Shown here: positions 1-6,665 of the stretch, one piece after another
Position numbering within the stretch: position 1 is the stretch's first letter
Layout of the letters: each line of letters opens with the position of its first letter
DNA from: Methylophilus sp.
GTDB taxonomy: Bacteria; Pseudomonadota; Gammaproteobacteria; Burkholderiales; Methylophilaceae
Assembly (NCBI GenBank): GCA_027489475.1
Contig: JAIXZQ010000005.1
Coordinates: forward strand, 1-7,082
Direction: 5' to 3'
DNA length: 7,082 nt
The notes under the pieces: model-generated
Databases searched by the model: none
Seen by the model: only the letters and a program-made list of their open reading frames with translations
What the model was told of the DNA's origin: nothing
Translations under genes and position numbers: made by a program

Positions 1-948
1 CTGGTGGGGATTGCCTTAAACGCCGTATTTATGCAGGGCTGGTTGCCGTTTCAGCTAGAGGCCGACCAGATTGTGCGACTGCCAGTGGCAGACAGTGTGC
101 AGACCTTTGTTGGCTTTTTCACCCATCCCGATTTCTCGCAGTTGGCGCAACCGGCAGTGATTAAAACTGCGCTGGTGATTGCCATTGTGGCCAGTCTGGA
201 AACCTTGCTATGTGTAGAGGCCACGGACAAACTCGATCCGCTTAAGCGCGTGACCCCGACCAACCGTGAACTCAAGGCGCAAGGGCTGGGCAATATGGTG
301 TCTGGTCTATTGGGCGGCTTGCCGGTGACGCAGGTCATTGTGCGTAGCAGTGCCAATATTACCTTTGGTGCGCAAAGCAAACTCTCGGCGGTACTGCATG
401 GTTTTTGGCTATTGATTAGCGCGGTGTCGATTGCCGGGTTGCTGAATATGATACCGCTGGCCAGTTTGGCCACCATCTTGATTATGGTGGGCTATAAGCT
501 GGCTAAACCTGCCTTGTTTAAACAGATGTATGCCCTGGGGTGGGAGCAATTTGTCCCGTTTATCGTGACCATCATCGCCATTGTACTCACCGATTTATTG
601 ACCGGCATAGGCTTAGGCTTAATGGTGGCGGTGGTGTTTACCCTGCACCATAGCTACCGTAATTCACACTACTTAAAACAAACGCGTGCGCTTGAAGATG
701 GTCGTGAGGTCTATCATTTGGTGTTGGCTGAAGAAGTATCCTTTTTTAACAAAGCCAGCATTCTTGAAGTGTTGGAGGCGATTCCAGCCAACAGTAAAGT
801 CGTTATTGATTGCTCGGACAGTAAGTCGATTGCGTATGATGTGGTAGAGTTCATCCTCGATTATCAGCAACATGCCCGATTGAAGAATATCGCGGTCGAA
901 ACGATACAATTCCATCCCCCGGTACAGGGTCAGGCACAGCCACTGTGA
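1..948 (+). CDS. SulP-family inorganic anion transporter, C-terminal part (5' end outside window)
   Basis: This is the 3' part of a membrane transporter of the SulP/SLC26 family. The frame is open from base 1, so the GTG at base 4 is not a real start; 315 residues are visible against about 500-550 for a complete protein. Counting from base 1, the family signature SLETLLCVEATDKLDP lies near residues 65-80, NREL-x-AQG near 88-95 and GGLPVTQVIVRSSAN near 105-119. Hydrophobic segments follow near 128-150, 151-168 and 184-214. A short C-terminal stretch (about 238-302, around VVIDCSDSKSIAYDVVEFI) looks like a reduced STAS domain. The family carries sulfate, bicarbonate and other anions. The carbonic anhydrase gene 36 bases downstream makes bicarbonate the likeliest substrate, which is inference from context. 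The protein would sit in the inner membrane. Family assignment is firm; substrate is not. Confidence 0.9.
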   Translation: MVGIALNAVFMQGWLPFQLEADQIVRLPVADSVQTFVGFFTHPDFSQLAQPAVIKTALVIAIVASLETLLCVEATDKLDPLKRVTPTNRELKAQGLGNMVSGLLGGLPVTQVIVRSSANITFGAQSKLSAVLHGFWLLISAVSIAGLLNMIPLASLATILIMVGYKLAKPALFKQMYALGWEQFVPFIVTIIAIVLTDLLTGIGLGLMVAVVFTLHHSYRNSHYLKQTRALEDGREVYHLVLAEEVSFFNKASILEVLEAIPANSKVVIDCSDSKSIAYDVVEFILDYQQHARLKNIAVETIQFHPPVQGQAQPL

Positions 949-959
949 TCAAACACAGT
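942..959. repeat. Inverted repeat ACTGTG-N6-CACAGT at the end of the SulP gene
   Basis: A perfect 6-base dyad (942-947 and 954-959) with a 6-base spacer overlaps the transporter stop codon and lies just upstream of the carbonic anhydrase. It could form a small intercistronic RNA hairpin. It also loosely resembles a CRP/FNR-type operator half-site spacing, but does not match either consensus well. Chance occurrence is quite possible. Confidence 0.3.
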
Positions 960-971
960 TTATTATTCAAC

Positions 972-976
972 AAGGA
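972..976 (+). promoter_or_regulatory. Ribosome binding site of the carbonic anhydrase
   Basis: AAGGA lies 8 bases before the ATG at 985. It supports that start codon and shows that the carbonic anhydrase has its own translation initiation within the presumed transporter-anhydrase transcript. Confidence 0.7.
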
Positions 977-984
977 CATGCAGT

Positions 985-1629
985 ATGTATAAACACCCAC
1001 TGCTCGACCGAGATAAGATGACGCCGCGTGAGGCGTTGCAGATTTTGGTTGAGGGCAATCAGCGTTTCACTTCAGACCGCGAGCAGGACAAGGACTACAA
1101 AAGCCTGATTGAGATTACCAAAGAAAAACAACATCCATTTGCCTCGTTTTTAAGTTGCAGTGATTCACGTGCGCCGGTAGAGCTGTTGTTTGATCAGGCG
1201 CTCGGGGATGTTTTCAGCGTGCGTCTGGCTGGCAATATTGCCTCAGACAAGGCTATCGGTAGTTTGGAATTTGCCAGCAAATATCTGGGCAGTAAACTCA
1301 TTGTTGTCATGGGCCATAGTTCATGCGGCGCGGTGAAAGCCGCATGTGATAACTTTATGGATGGTCATATTGGTGAAATCATTAACTTGATAAAACCGTC
1401 TATCCGCCATGAAAAAACGGTCACCGACACATCGCAACGCAATGCCAGAAATGTCGATTTTGTCGAAAAAGTCTGTGCGCTTAATGTGAAATATCAGATT
1501 GATACCATTGTGCGTTGCAGTGATATTGTTGATGACATGCTGCATTCACAGCAAATTGGCATCATCGGCGCCGTATATGATATTAGCAATGGTAGAGTGG
1601 ATTTTCTGGAAGACACCTTTGTCGGCTAG
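985..1629 (+). CDS. Beta-class carbonic anhydrase
   Basis: This 214-residue cytoplasmic zinc enzyme interconverts CO2 and bicarbonate. The beta-class signatures are complete: CSDSRAP at residues 58-64, giving zinc ligand Cys58 and the Asp60/Arg62 dyad, and GHSSCGAVKAA at 110-120, giving ligands His111 and Cys114. The segment LAGNIAS (81-87) and the GSLEFA helix (92-97) also fit. Length is normal for the bacterial family and no key residue is missing. The ATG is supported by AAGGA 8 bases upstream. It follows the SulP gene by 36 bases on the same strand, so the two are probably co-transcribed, and a strong terminator lies 46 bases after the stop. A role in keeping imported bicarbonate and CO2 in balance for carboxylation reactions is inferred from the pairing. 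The symbol can or cynT could be used, but I cannot choose between them. Confidence 0.96.
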   Translation: MYKHPLLDRDKMTPREALQILVEGNQRFTSDREQDKDYKSLIEITKEKQHPFASFLSCSDSRAPVELLFDQALGDVFSVRLAGNIASDKAIGSLEFASKYLGSKLIVVMGHSSCGAVKAACDNFMDGHIGEIINLIKPSIRHEKTVTDTSQRNARNVDFVEKVCALNVKYQIDTIVRCSDIVDDMLHSQQIGIIGAVYDISNGRVDFLEDTFVG

Positions 1630-1645
1630 CGGCAACTGGCGATGC

Positions 1646-1671
1646 CTGCACTAACCGTTGGTTAGGGGCAG
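1646..1671. repeat. Hairpin between the carbonic anhydrase and the terminator
   Basis: CTAACC (1651-1656) and GGTTAG (1660-1665) form a perfect 6-base stem with a GTT loop. CTGC (1646-1649) and GCAG (1668-1671) extend it across a small internal loop. There is no T-run on either strand directly after it, so it is not a classical terminator on its own. It may stabilise the 3' end of the carbonic anhydrase transcript. Confidence 0.45.
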
Positions 1672-1674
1672 ATT

Positions 1675-1703
1675 AAAAAAACCGATGCTTGCATCGGTTT
1701 TTT
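1675..1703. terminator. Bidirectional intrinsic terminator between convergent operons
   Basis: Seven A (1675-1681) lead into an inverted repeat, ACCGATGC (1681-1688) with GCATCGGT (1691-1698), followed by six T (1698-1703). The structure is symmetrical, so it reads as a Rho-independent terminator in both directions. On the plus strand it ends the SulP-carbonic anhydrase unit. On the minus strand it ends the isc operon, whose last gene fdx stops at 1809. Confidence 0.9.
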
Positions 1704-1737
1704 ATGTATTAGATAAAATCAACGAAGATTTAAAATT

Positions 1738-1750
1738 GCGCTAAAAGCGC
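1738..1750. terminator. Possible weak additional hairpin terminator for the isc operon
   Basis: GCGCT (1738-1742) and AGCGC (1746-1750) form a 5-base stem with a 3-base loop. Read on the minus strand it is followed by AATTTTAAAT, which is T-rich but broken. It lies 58 bases after the fdx stop and before the stronger terminator at 1675-1703, so it may contribute to termination of the isc transcript. The stem is short. Confidence 0.35.
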
Positions 1751-1765
1751 TTTACCAGACACCAT

Positions 1766-1803
1766 GCACGCACAATCCGTGGCCATGGCGCGAGGATGCG
1801 TGC
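1766..1803. repeat. Short inverted repeat GCACGCA / TGCGTGC just downstream of fdx
   Basis: GCACGCA (1766-1772) and TGCGTGC (1797-1803) are perfectly complementary and enclose 24 bases that contain the palindrome GCCATGGC (1782-1789). The element starts 5 bases after the fdx stop on the minus strand. It could form a 3' stem protecting the isc message. The rest of the 1630-1808 spacer shows no gene; in particular there is no iscX-like reading frame. Confidence 0.3.
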
Positions 1804-1808
1804 TAACG

Positions 1809-2150
1809 CTAGTGCGGCGCTTCTTTGGCGAGATTAATGCTGTAACGCGGAATCTCTACCGTCACATCGCTGGCTTGCAGCCGTGCCTGACACGATAGCC
1901 GTGAATGCGGCTCTAAGCCCCAAGCGCGGTCTAGCATATCCTCTTCATCTTCATCGATGTCGTTTAGGCTTGCAAAGCCTTGGCGCACAATAATATGGCA
2001 AGTGGTGCAGGCACAGACGCCACCACAGGCGCTGTCGATTTCAATGTCATGTTGGTGCAGTGCATCACAAAGGCTGGTACCGCTGCTGGCTTCAATCTCA
2101 GCCCCTTGCGGGCACAGTTCTGCGTGTGGGAGTACGGTAATTTTGGGCAT
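1809..2150 (-). CDS. fdx: ISC-type [2Fe-2S] ferredoxin
   Basis: This 113-residue adrenodoxin-type ferredoxin of the ISC operon supplies electrons during cluster assembly on IscU. The cluster ligands are Cys42, Cys48, Cys51 (ACGGVCACTTC, residues 41-51) and Cys87 (RLSCQA), the same numbering as in E. coli Fdx. Cys46 is the usual extra cysteine, and Cys13 and Cys28 are additional. The acidic stretch DIDEDEEDML (64-73) is the typical partner-docking region. The ATG at 2150 lies 3 bases after the stop of the HscA lid segment. There is no strong Shine-Dalgarno sequence (only GGA about 13 bases upstream), so translation is probably coupled to hscA. The premature stop in hscA could therefore affect fdx expression unless ribosomes re-initiate. 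It is the last gene of the operon. Confidence 0.96.
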   Translation of the reverse strand: MPKITVLPHAELCPQGAEIEASSGTSLCDALHQHDIEIDSACGGVCACTTCHIIVRQGFASLNDIDEDEEDMLDRAWGLEPHSRLSCQARLQASDVTVEIPRYSINLAKEAPH

Positions 2151-2153
2151 GGC

Positions 2154-2414
2154 TTAGAGTTCCAATGAGTCCAGATTTTTGCCGGCGAGCGCTTTTTGTA
2201 CAGAGGCATCCATGCGTCTTGCGGCAAACGCTTCGGTAGCGTGGTTGAGGGCTTCGGTGGCCTGTTTCACCGCCTGACTGTCTTGGCCTTGGCAGGTCGC
2301 TAGCAGCGCGTCGATATGGCGATGTATCTTTGCGCGTTCATCTTCAGATAATAACGTGGCACCGGATTCTGTCAACGCGGATTGAATTGCCTCAATCAGG
2401 CGTTGGGCATCCAC
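2154..2414 (-). CDS. hscA: HscA C-terminal helical lid, separated from the body by an in-frame stop
   Basis: This 86-residue segment is the end of the Fe-S chaperone HscA. It is in the same frame as the upstream 540-residue body, with only TAA plus two codons (Asp, Val) between them. It matches the family C-terminus in order: VDAQRLIEAIQSAL for the helix after the family's AEQ, LLSEDERAKI, and the very conserved FAARRMDASVQKAL near the end (residues 59-72). Body, stop and lid together make about 629 codons, close to the 616-620 usual for HscA. The lid alone has no stop codon inside it. It could be made separately only from the GTG at 2414, 6 bases after the TAA. No Shine-Dalgarno sequence precedes that GTG, so such synthesis would need termination-reinitiation. 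It could equally be the untranslated remnant of a broken gene. Confidence 0.85.
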   Translation of the reverse strand: MDAQRLIEAIQSALTESGATLLSEDERAKIHRHIDALLATCQGQDSQAVKQATEALNHATEAFAARRMDASVQKALAGKNLDSLEL

Positions 2415-2420
2415 AACGTC

Positions 2421-2423
2421 TTA
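2421..2423 (-). other. hscA: Premature in-frame TAA inside hscA
   Basis: The minus-strand codons read ATG CTT CTC TAA GAC GTT GTG GAT GCC, that is MLL-stop-DVVDA. E. coli HscA, recalled from family knowledge, reads MLAEQKVEA here, so the stop takes the place of the conserved Glu with no gap on either side. A single G-to-T change (GAA to TAA; plus-strand C to A at 2423) would explain it. Because it is TAA, selenocysteine or pyrrolysine decoding does not apply. Confidence 0.85.
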
Positions 2424-4043
2424 GAGAAGCATGTGTTTTTGTTTATCAATATCGGCGGCGTCAAACGAGGCTTGCAGCATTTGTGTGATGTGCGTTTCAT
2501 CCAGGCCATAGGACGGTTTCACCGTAATATGCGCCTCAACGCCGTTGGTTTGTTCACGCGCGCTGACAGACAGTAACCCGTCGGCATCGACTTGAAACGT
2601 CACGCGGATGCGTGCCGCCCCAGCCGCCATGGCTGGAATGCCGCGCAGTTCAAAGCGCGCCAGTGAGCGACAATCACTCACCAGTTCACGCTCTCCTTGC
2701 ACGACATGAATGGCCATGGCCGTTTGGCCATCTTTGTAGGTGGTGAAATCTTGTGCGCGCGCAATCGGCAGTGTGCTGTTGCGTGGAATCACTTTTTCTA
2801 CCAGTCCGCCCATGGTCTCAAGCCCTAATGACAAGGGTGTCACGTCGAGCAACAGCAAATCATCGCCACTGCGGTTGCCGGCCAGCACATTGGCCTGAAT
2901 CGCGGCGCCTAGGGCAACGACTTTATCCGGGTCGAGATTGGTAAGCGGCTCTTGCTCAAAAAATGCTTGCACAGCATGGCGGATATGCGGGATACGGGTT
3001 GCCCCACCCACCAAAACCACGCCGTTGATGTCTTGTAGACGTAAGCCAGCATCACGCATGGCTTTACGGGTAGGGCTCAGGGTTTTGATGACTAGGTGTT
3101 CAGTCAGGCTCACAAACTGGCTGACGGAGAGCACTTCATCAACCACCGCACCATTGCTGAGTTTGCAGATGATATGTGCCTCATGGTTATCGGTCAGCCA
3201 TTCTTTCGCTTGACGCGCTTTGGTCAACAGTAGGCGTGTATCTTGCTCGGTCAGGGGTTTAAAATCTGCAGTTTTACTCCGCACCTGATCCAGCACCCAG
3301 CAATATATGCGATGGTCAAAGTCATCGCCGCCCAAGGCAGAATCGCCATTGGTGGCCAATACTTCAAACACGCCTTTGCTCAATCGCAAAATAGAAATAT
3401 CAAAGGTGCCACCGCCCAAGTCATAGATGACATACACGCCTTCGGCAGCATTATCCAATCCATAGGCGACCGCGGCTGCCGTTGGTTCATTTAGCAAGCG
3501 CAACACATGCAAGCCAGCCAGCCGCGCCGCATCCTTGGTGGCTTGGCGTTGCGCATCATCAAAATACGCGGGTACGGTAATCACCGCGCCGGTGAGTTCG
3601 CCACCGAGGGCTTTTTCGGCGCGCGCTTTCAGTGTCTTTAAAATTTCGGCCGAAATTTCCACTGGGCTTTTCAATCCCGCGCGGGTTTTAATTTCTAGGA
3701 TGCCGTGGGATTGTTCGTTTTCAACAAACTGGTAGGGAATATGCGCGCGGTCAGTGATGTCGTGCAAGGCCCGACCCATAAAGCGTTTGACCGAAACGAT
3801 GGTGTTGACGGGATCTTGGCTCTGCGCCGCTTGCGCCTCATGACCCACAACCACCGCATCTTCAAGGTAACGCACTACCGAGGGCAGCAAGGCATGGCCA
3901 TGCTCGTCATGCAGCACTGTGCTCATGCCGCTGCGTACCGTGGCGACCAGCGAGTTGGTGGTGCCTAAGTCTATGCCGACGGCCAGTTTGTGCTGGTGCG
4001 GGGCAGGCGACTGGCCGGGTTCTGAAATCTGTAGTAAAGCCAT
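2421..4043 (-). CDS. hscA: Fe-S cluster chaperone HscA (Hsp70), body ending at a premature stop
   Basis: HscA is a specialised Hsp70 ATPase that, with HscB, binds IscU and promotes transfer of its cluster. Of 540 residues before the stop, the nucleotide-binding domain spans about 20-390: GIDLGTTNS (23-31), [21 protein letters not shown] (157-177), [11 protein letters not shown] (185-195), [12 protein letters not shown] (208-219), GGDDFDHR (238-245) and LVGGATRIP (344-352). The linker [14 protein letters not shown] is at 400-413 and the beta substrate-binding domain runs to about 510. Helix A and the start of helix B follow, then TAA. Normal HscA has about 80 more residues, which are present in frame just downstream (2414..2154). 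The gene starts 5 bases after hscB, with GGAAG 10 bases before its ATG. Whether the truncated protein works is unknown; the ATPase and the peptide pocket are intact, but most of the lid is cut off. Confidence 0.95.
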   Translation of the reverse strand: MALLQISEPGQSPAPHQHKLAVGIDLGTTNSLVATVRSGMSTVLHDEHGHALLPSVVRYLEDAVVVGHEAQAAQSQDPVNTIVSVKRFMGRALHDITDRAHIPYQFVENEQSHGILEIKTRAGLKSPVEISAEILKTLKARAEKALGGELTGAVITVPAYFDDAQRQATKDAARLAGLHVLRLLNEPTAAAVAYGLDNAAEGVYVIYDLGGGTFDISILRLSKGVFEVLATNGDSALGGDDFDHRIYCWVLDQVRSKTADFKPLTEQDTRLLLTKARQAKEWLTDNHEAHIICKLSNGAVVDEVLSVSQFVSLTEHLVIKTLSPTRKAMRDAGLRLQDINGVVLVGGATRIPHIRHAVQAFFEQEPLTNLDPDKVVALGAAIQANVLAGNRSGDDLLLLDVTPLSLGLETMGGLVEKVIPRNSTLPIARAQDFTTYKDGQTAMAIHVVQGERELVSDCRSLARFELRGIPAMAAGAARIRVTFQVDADGLLSVSAREQTNGVEAHITVKPSYGLDETHITQMLQASFDAADIDKQKHMLL

Positions 4044-4048
4044 AAACG

Positions 4049-4561
4049 CTAGTCTTCCAAGTGTGAGATGAGGTGGTGTATATCCTCAATCACTTTATCA
4101 ATAAAGCGCATTTTACCAACGGTCAGTGCCGCGTGTGAGGGCGCTGTGGCGAGTTCAGCGCGTAGTTGCTGTTGCAATTGCTGATGGCTGTCTTGCATGT
4201 CATGCAACAAACGGTCTAGTGCGGCGATGTCTTGCGCCGCTTTAGCATCTTCAATCGCTTCACGCCATTCCATCTGCAGCATTAAAAAGTCTGCAGGCAT
4301 GGCCGTATTATGTTCTTCATCGGTGGCAATGCCTTGTAGTTGCAACACATAGCGTGCGCGTGCGGTTGGCTGCTTTAAGGTCTGATAGGCCTCATTCGCT
4401 AGGGTAGCCATCTGCATGGAGGCCAAACGTTCAGACGGGGCAGCATTGACAAAGCGATCGGGGTGCACTTCAGCTTGCAGTTTTCGATAGTGCGCATCCA
4501 GCATTGCCAAATCAATGTCGAACGTTACGGGTAGCTGAAATAAGGCGAAATAGTTTTGCAT
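4049..4561 (-). CDS. hscB: Fe-S assembly cochaperone HscB (J-domain protein)
   Basis: HscB delivers IscU to HscA and stimulates its ATPase. The 170 residues match the family length (E. coli 171). The N-terminal J domain (about 1-75) carries the HPD motif at 33-35, within EVHPDRF, and the conserved [20 protein letters not shown] around 66-85. The C-terminal part (about 90-170) is the helical IscU-binding domain, with [11 protein letters not shown] near 106-116. The start at 4561 is chosen because [11 protein letters not shown] is the usual family N-terminus. However, no Shine-Dalgarno sequence precedes it, and the region 10-19 bases upstream can be locked in a hairpin. The 95-base gap from iscA is the largest in the visible operon, and hscA follows after 5 bases. 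All key residues are present. Confidence 0.96.
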   Translation of the reverse strand: MQNYFALFQLPVTFDIDLAMLDAHYRKLQAEVHPDRFVNAAPSERLASMQMATLANEAYQTLKQPTARARYVLQLQGIATDEEHNTAMPADFLMLQMEWREAIEDAKAAQDIAALDRLLHDMQDSHQQLQQQLRAELATAPSHAALTVGKMRFIDKVIEDIHHLISHLED

Positions 4562-4570
4562 AAACGGATA

Positions 4571-4618
4571 GACTGGAGGCTGGCGGCAACCGCCTCAGTC
4601 AAAATGCGCGTGACTGAG
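4571..4618 (-). promoter_or_regulatory. Mutually exclusive hairpins in the iscA-hscB spacer (possible RNA switch or processing site)
   Basis: In transcript order, CTCAGTCA (4618-4611) can pair perfectly with TGACTGAG (4601-4594). The same central stretch GACTGAGGC (4600-4592) can instead pair with GCCTCCAGTC (4580-4571), giving 9 base pairs with one bulged C. A smaller stem GGCGG-TTG-CCGCC (4594-4582) overlaps both. The downstream hairpin ends 9 bases before the hscB ATG, where a ribosome binding site would lie. There is no T-run, so it is not a terminator. The pairings are direct observation; a control function for hscB translation or mRNA processing is inference. Confidence 0.4.
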
Positions 4619-4656
4619 TGCGGTGCAACGGGCGGACAATGTGGACAACTGCGCGC

Positions 4657-4980
4657 TTAAACGGTGAAGGATTCGCCGCAACCGCACTCATCCTTGACAT
4701 TCGGATTGTTAAACTTAAAGCCTTCATTCAGGCCTTCTTTCGCAAAATCCAGCTCGGTGCCGTCTATATAAACCAGACTTTTAGGGTCGACGATGACTTT
4801 GATGCCATGGCTTTCAAACACTTGGTCTTCTGGCAATACATCATCAACAAATTCCAAGGTATAAGCCATGCCAGAACAGCCCGTGGTTTTAACCCCCAAG
4901 CGCAGGCCTACGCCTTTGCCACGGTTGGCCAAAAACTTTTCAACCCGGTTGGCTGCAACTTCGGTCAGCGTAACAGCCAT
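4657..4980 (-). CDS. iscA: A-type iron-sulfur carrier IscA
   Basis: IscA is a cytoplasmic A-type carrier that receives iron or clusters and passes them to target proteins. The 107 residues equal the E. coli length, and the three invariant cysteines are Cys35 (TTGCSGMAY), Cys99 and Cys101 (ECGCGESF). The Fe-S biogenesis fold is complete, including LEFVDD (42-47) and the [12 protein letters not shown] segment (68-79). The ATG lies 2 bases after the iscU stop, with AAGG about 11 bases upstream inside the end of iscU, so the two genes are tightly coupled. A 95-base spacer with hairpins separates it from hscB. The closely related ErpA and SufA share these cysteines, but the position between iscU and hscB identifies it as IscA. 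Confidence 0.97.
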   Translation of the reverse strand: MAVTLTEVAANRVEKFLANRGKGVGLRLGVKTTGCSGMAYTLEFVDDVLPEDQVFESHGIKVIVDPKSLVYIDGTELDFAKEGLNEGFKFNNPNVKDECGCGESFTV

Positions 4981-4982
4981 GC

Positions 4983-5366
4983 TTAATGACCTTGTTTAGA
5001 TTTCAAGTCTGCAATCGCTGACTTGATGGCATCTTCAGCCAGCACGGAGCAGTGGATTTTAACGGGTGGCAAAGCCAGCTCTTCCGCAATCGCTGAGTTT
5101 TTGATTTCTTGCGCCTGATCTAAGGTTTTCCCTTTCAGCCACTCGGTGACCAATGAGCTCGACGCAATGGCAGACCCACAGCCGTAGGTTTTGAATTTGG
5201 CGTCTTCAATCACGCCCGCATCATTGACCTTGATTTGCAACTTCATCACGTCACCACAGGCGGGCGCACCCACCATGCCAGTCCCCACATTGGGGTCGTT
5301 TTTATCAAGTGACCCGACGTTACGTGGGTTTTCGTAGTGGTCTAAAACTTTGTCTGAATATGCCAT
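4983..5366 (-). CDS. iscU: Iron-sulfur cluster scaffold IscU
   Basis: IscU is the scaffold on which [2Fe-2S] clusters are built from IscS-derived sulfur, iron and Fdx electrons. The 127 residues align with E. coli IscU (128) nearly without gaps. Ligands are Cys37 and Asp39 ([10 protein letters not shown]), Cys63 ([12 protein letters not shown]) and His105/Cys106 ([11 protein letters not shown]). LPPVK at 99-103 is the motif bound by HscA, so the substrate of the interrupted chaperone is intact. The ATG at 5366 has a clear AAGGAGT 4 bases upstream, the best ribosome binding site in this operon segment. It lies 58 bases after iscS and 2 bases before iscA. Confidence 0.98.
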   Translation of the reverse strand: MAYSDKVLDHYENPRNVGSLDKNDPNVGTGMVGAPACGDVMKLQIKVNDAGVIEDAKFKTYGCGSAIASSSLVTEWLKGKTLDQAQEIKNSAIAEELALPPVKIHCSVLAEDAIKSAIADLKSKQGH

Positions 5367-5370
5367 ATGG

Positions 5371-5377
5371 ACTCCTT
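5371..5377 (-). promoter_or_regulatory. Strong ribosome binding site of iscU
   Basis: On the minus strand AAGGAGT sits 4 bases before the iscU ATG. It is the only near-consensus Shine-Dalgarno sequence in the visible operon, and it fits high production of the scaffold relative to its neighbours. It also confirms the start codon. Confidence 0.75.
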
Positions 5378-5385
5378 AATATGTG

Positions 5386-5412
5386 GCGCGACAGTGCAGG
5401 GCCAGTCGACGC
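5386..5412 (-). repeat. Imperfect hairpin in the iscS-iscU spacer
   Basis: On the minus strand GCG-T-CGAC (5412-5405) can pair with GTCG-CGC (5392-5386), giving 7 base pairs with one bulged T and a 12-base loop. It lies within the 58-base spacer, about 9 bases before the iscU ribosome binding site. It may affect stability or processing of the polycistronic message; it may also be chance. Confidence 0.3.
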
Positions 5413-5424
5413 GTAGCTTTGCGA

Positions 5425-6642
5425 TTAGTGGGCGGCCCACTCGACCTTGGACAGGTCGATGCCGTCTTTATACATCTCCCATAATGGGGACAGTTCACGC
5501 AATTTACCAATCTTGCTCTTTAATAAATCAATGGTGTAATCAACATCGGCTTCGGTGGTAAAGCGACCGATGCTAAAGCGAATGGAGCTGTGTGCCAGTT
5601 CGTCAGAACGGCCTAATGCACGCAACACATAGCTCGGCTCTAAGCTGGCGGAAGTACATGCAGAGCCAGAGGACACGGCAATGTCTTTGATGGCCATAAT
5701 CAATGACTCGCCTTCAACATAGTTAAAGCTCACATTGAGGTTATGCGGTACGCGTTGGTCGAGGTCGCCATTGACATAGGTTTCTTCAATTTCGAGCAAG
5801 CCATGCAACAAACGGTCGCGCAACATACGGATACGCTCGTTTTCACTGGCCATCTCTTCACGCGCGAGACGGAAGGCTTCACCCATGCCAACAATTTGAT
5901 GCGGGGCTAAGGTGCCAGAACGCATGCCGCGCTCATGGCCGCCGCCGTGCATTTGCGCTTCGATACGGATGCGCGGTTTGCGGCGGACATACAGTGCACC
6001 AATGCCTTTGGGGCCATAAGTTTTGTGCGCAGAAAAACTCATCAAATCCACGGGTAATACATTGAGGTCAATCACCACTTTACCGGTTGCTTGTGCGGCA
6101 TCGACATGAAAAATAATGTTGTTATCACGGCAAATTTGACCCAAGGCCGCGATATCCTGAATCACGCCAATTTCATTATTCACCATCATGATAGACGCCA
6201 GCACGGTGTCTGGACGAATGGCGGCCTTAAAGGCCTCAGGCGTAATCAAGCCATCTGCACCGGGTTGTAAATAGGTGGCTTCAAAGCCTTCGCGTTCAAG
6301 TTCACGCACGGTATCCAGCACCGCTTTATGCTCGGTGGCCAAGGTAATGATGTGCTTACCTTTGCTACCGGCATAAAAATGCGCCGCGCCTTTAATGGCC
6401 AAATTGTTAGATTCAGTCGCGCCCGACGTCCACACAATTTCGCGTGGATCTGCATTAACTAAACTGGCCACATCTTCACGCGCTTGTTCCACCGCGTGTT
6501 CCGCGGTCCAGCCGTAGGGATGGCTACGCGAAGCTGGGTTACCAAAATCTTCCGTCAGATACGGAATCATTTTTTGTGCCACACGCGGGTCTACCGGGGT
6601 GGTCGCAGAATAATCCAGATAAATCGGCTTTCTTTCAGACAT
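5425..6642 (-). CDS. iscS: Cysteine desulfurase IscS
   Basis: IscS is a pyridoxal-phosphate enzyme that converts cysteine to alanine and holds the sulfur as a persulfide for IscU and other acceptors. The 405 residues compare with 404 in E. coli. PLP-binding features are TEHKA with His105, the lysine [12 protein letters not shown] with Lys207, and DAAQATGK (181-188). The mobile-loop catalytic residue is Cys329 in [21 protein letters not shown]. The C-terminus [17 protein letters not shown] matches the IscU-docking tail of the true IscS type. The start has a weak GGAAAGAG upstream and lies 23 bases after the preceding cysteine desulfurase gene. The two desulfurases are not a split gene: each has its own catalytic loop and end. 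Confidence 0.98.
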   Translation of the reverse strand: MSERKPIYLDYSATTPVDPRVAQKMIPYLTEDFGNPASRSHPYGWTAEHAVEQAREDVASLVNADPREIVWTSGATESNNLAIKGAAHFYAGSKGKHIITLATEHKAVLDTVRELEREGFEATYLQPGADGLITPEAFKAAIRPDTVLASIMMVNNEIGVIQDIAALGQICRDNNIIFHVDAAQATGKVVIDLNVLPVDLMSFSAHKTYGPKGIGALYVRRKPRIRIEAQMHGGGHERGMRSGTLAPHQIVGMGEAFRLAREEMASENERIRMLRDRLLHGLLEIEETYVNGDLDQRVPHNLNVSFNYVEGESLIMAIKDIAVSSGSACTSASLEPSYVLRALGRSDELAHSSIRFSIGRFTTEADVDYTIDLLKSKIGKLRELSPLWEMYKDGIDLSKVEWAAH

Positions 6643-6665
6643 GTCAGACTCTTTCCAATAAATAC

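Noticed and set aside
51..476. A 141-codon minus-strand open frame
   Set aside because: It is the shadow of the SulP transporter gene, whose motifs are intact on the plus strand.
1630..1808. An iscX gene or small RNA after fdx
   Set aside because: No reading frame with IscX features is present and nothing folds like a tRNA; the spacer is explained by terminators and short dyads.
2154..2414. The 86-residue frame as a new small gene between hscA and fdx
   Set aside because: Its whole length matches the HscA C-terminal lid, including FAARRMD, so it is part of hscA.
2421..2423. Recoded stop (selenocysteine or pyrrolysine)
   Set aside because: The codon is TAA, not TGA or TAG, and the family residue here is Glu, with no reason for a special amino acid.
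2154..2430. Frameshift as the reason for the two hscA reading frames
   Set aside because: Both parts are in the same frame (4043 minus 2414 is divisible by 3) and the alignment across the TAA needs no insertion or deletion, so it is a nonsense codon.
4618..4986. A 122-codon plus-strand open frame
   Set aside because: It is antisense to iscA, which is fully conserved; no independent support such as a good ribosome binding site.
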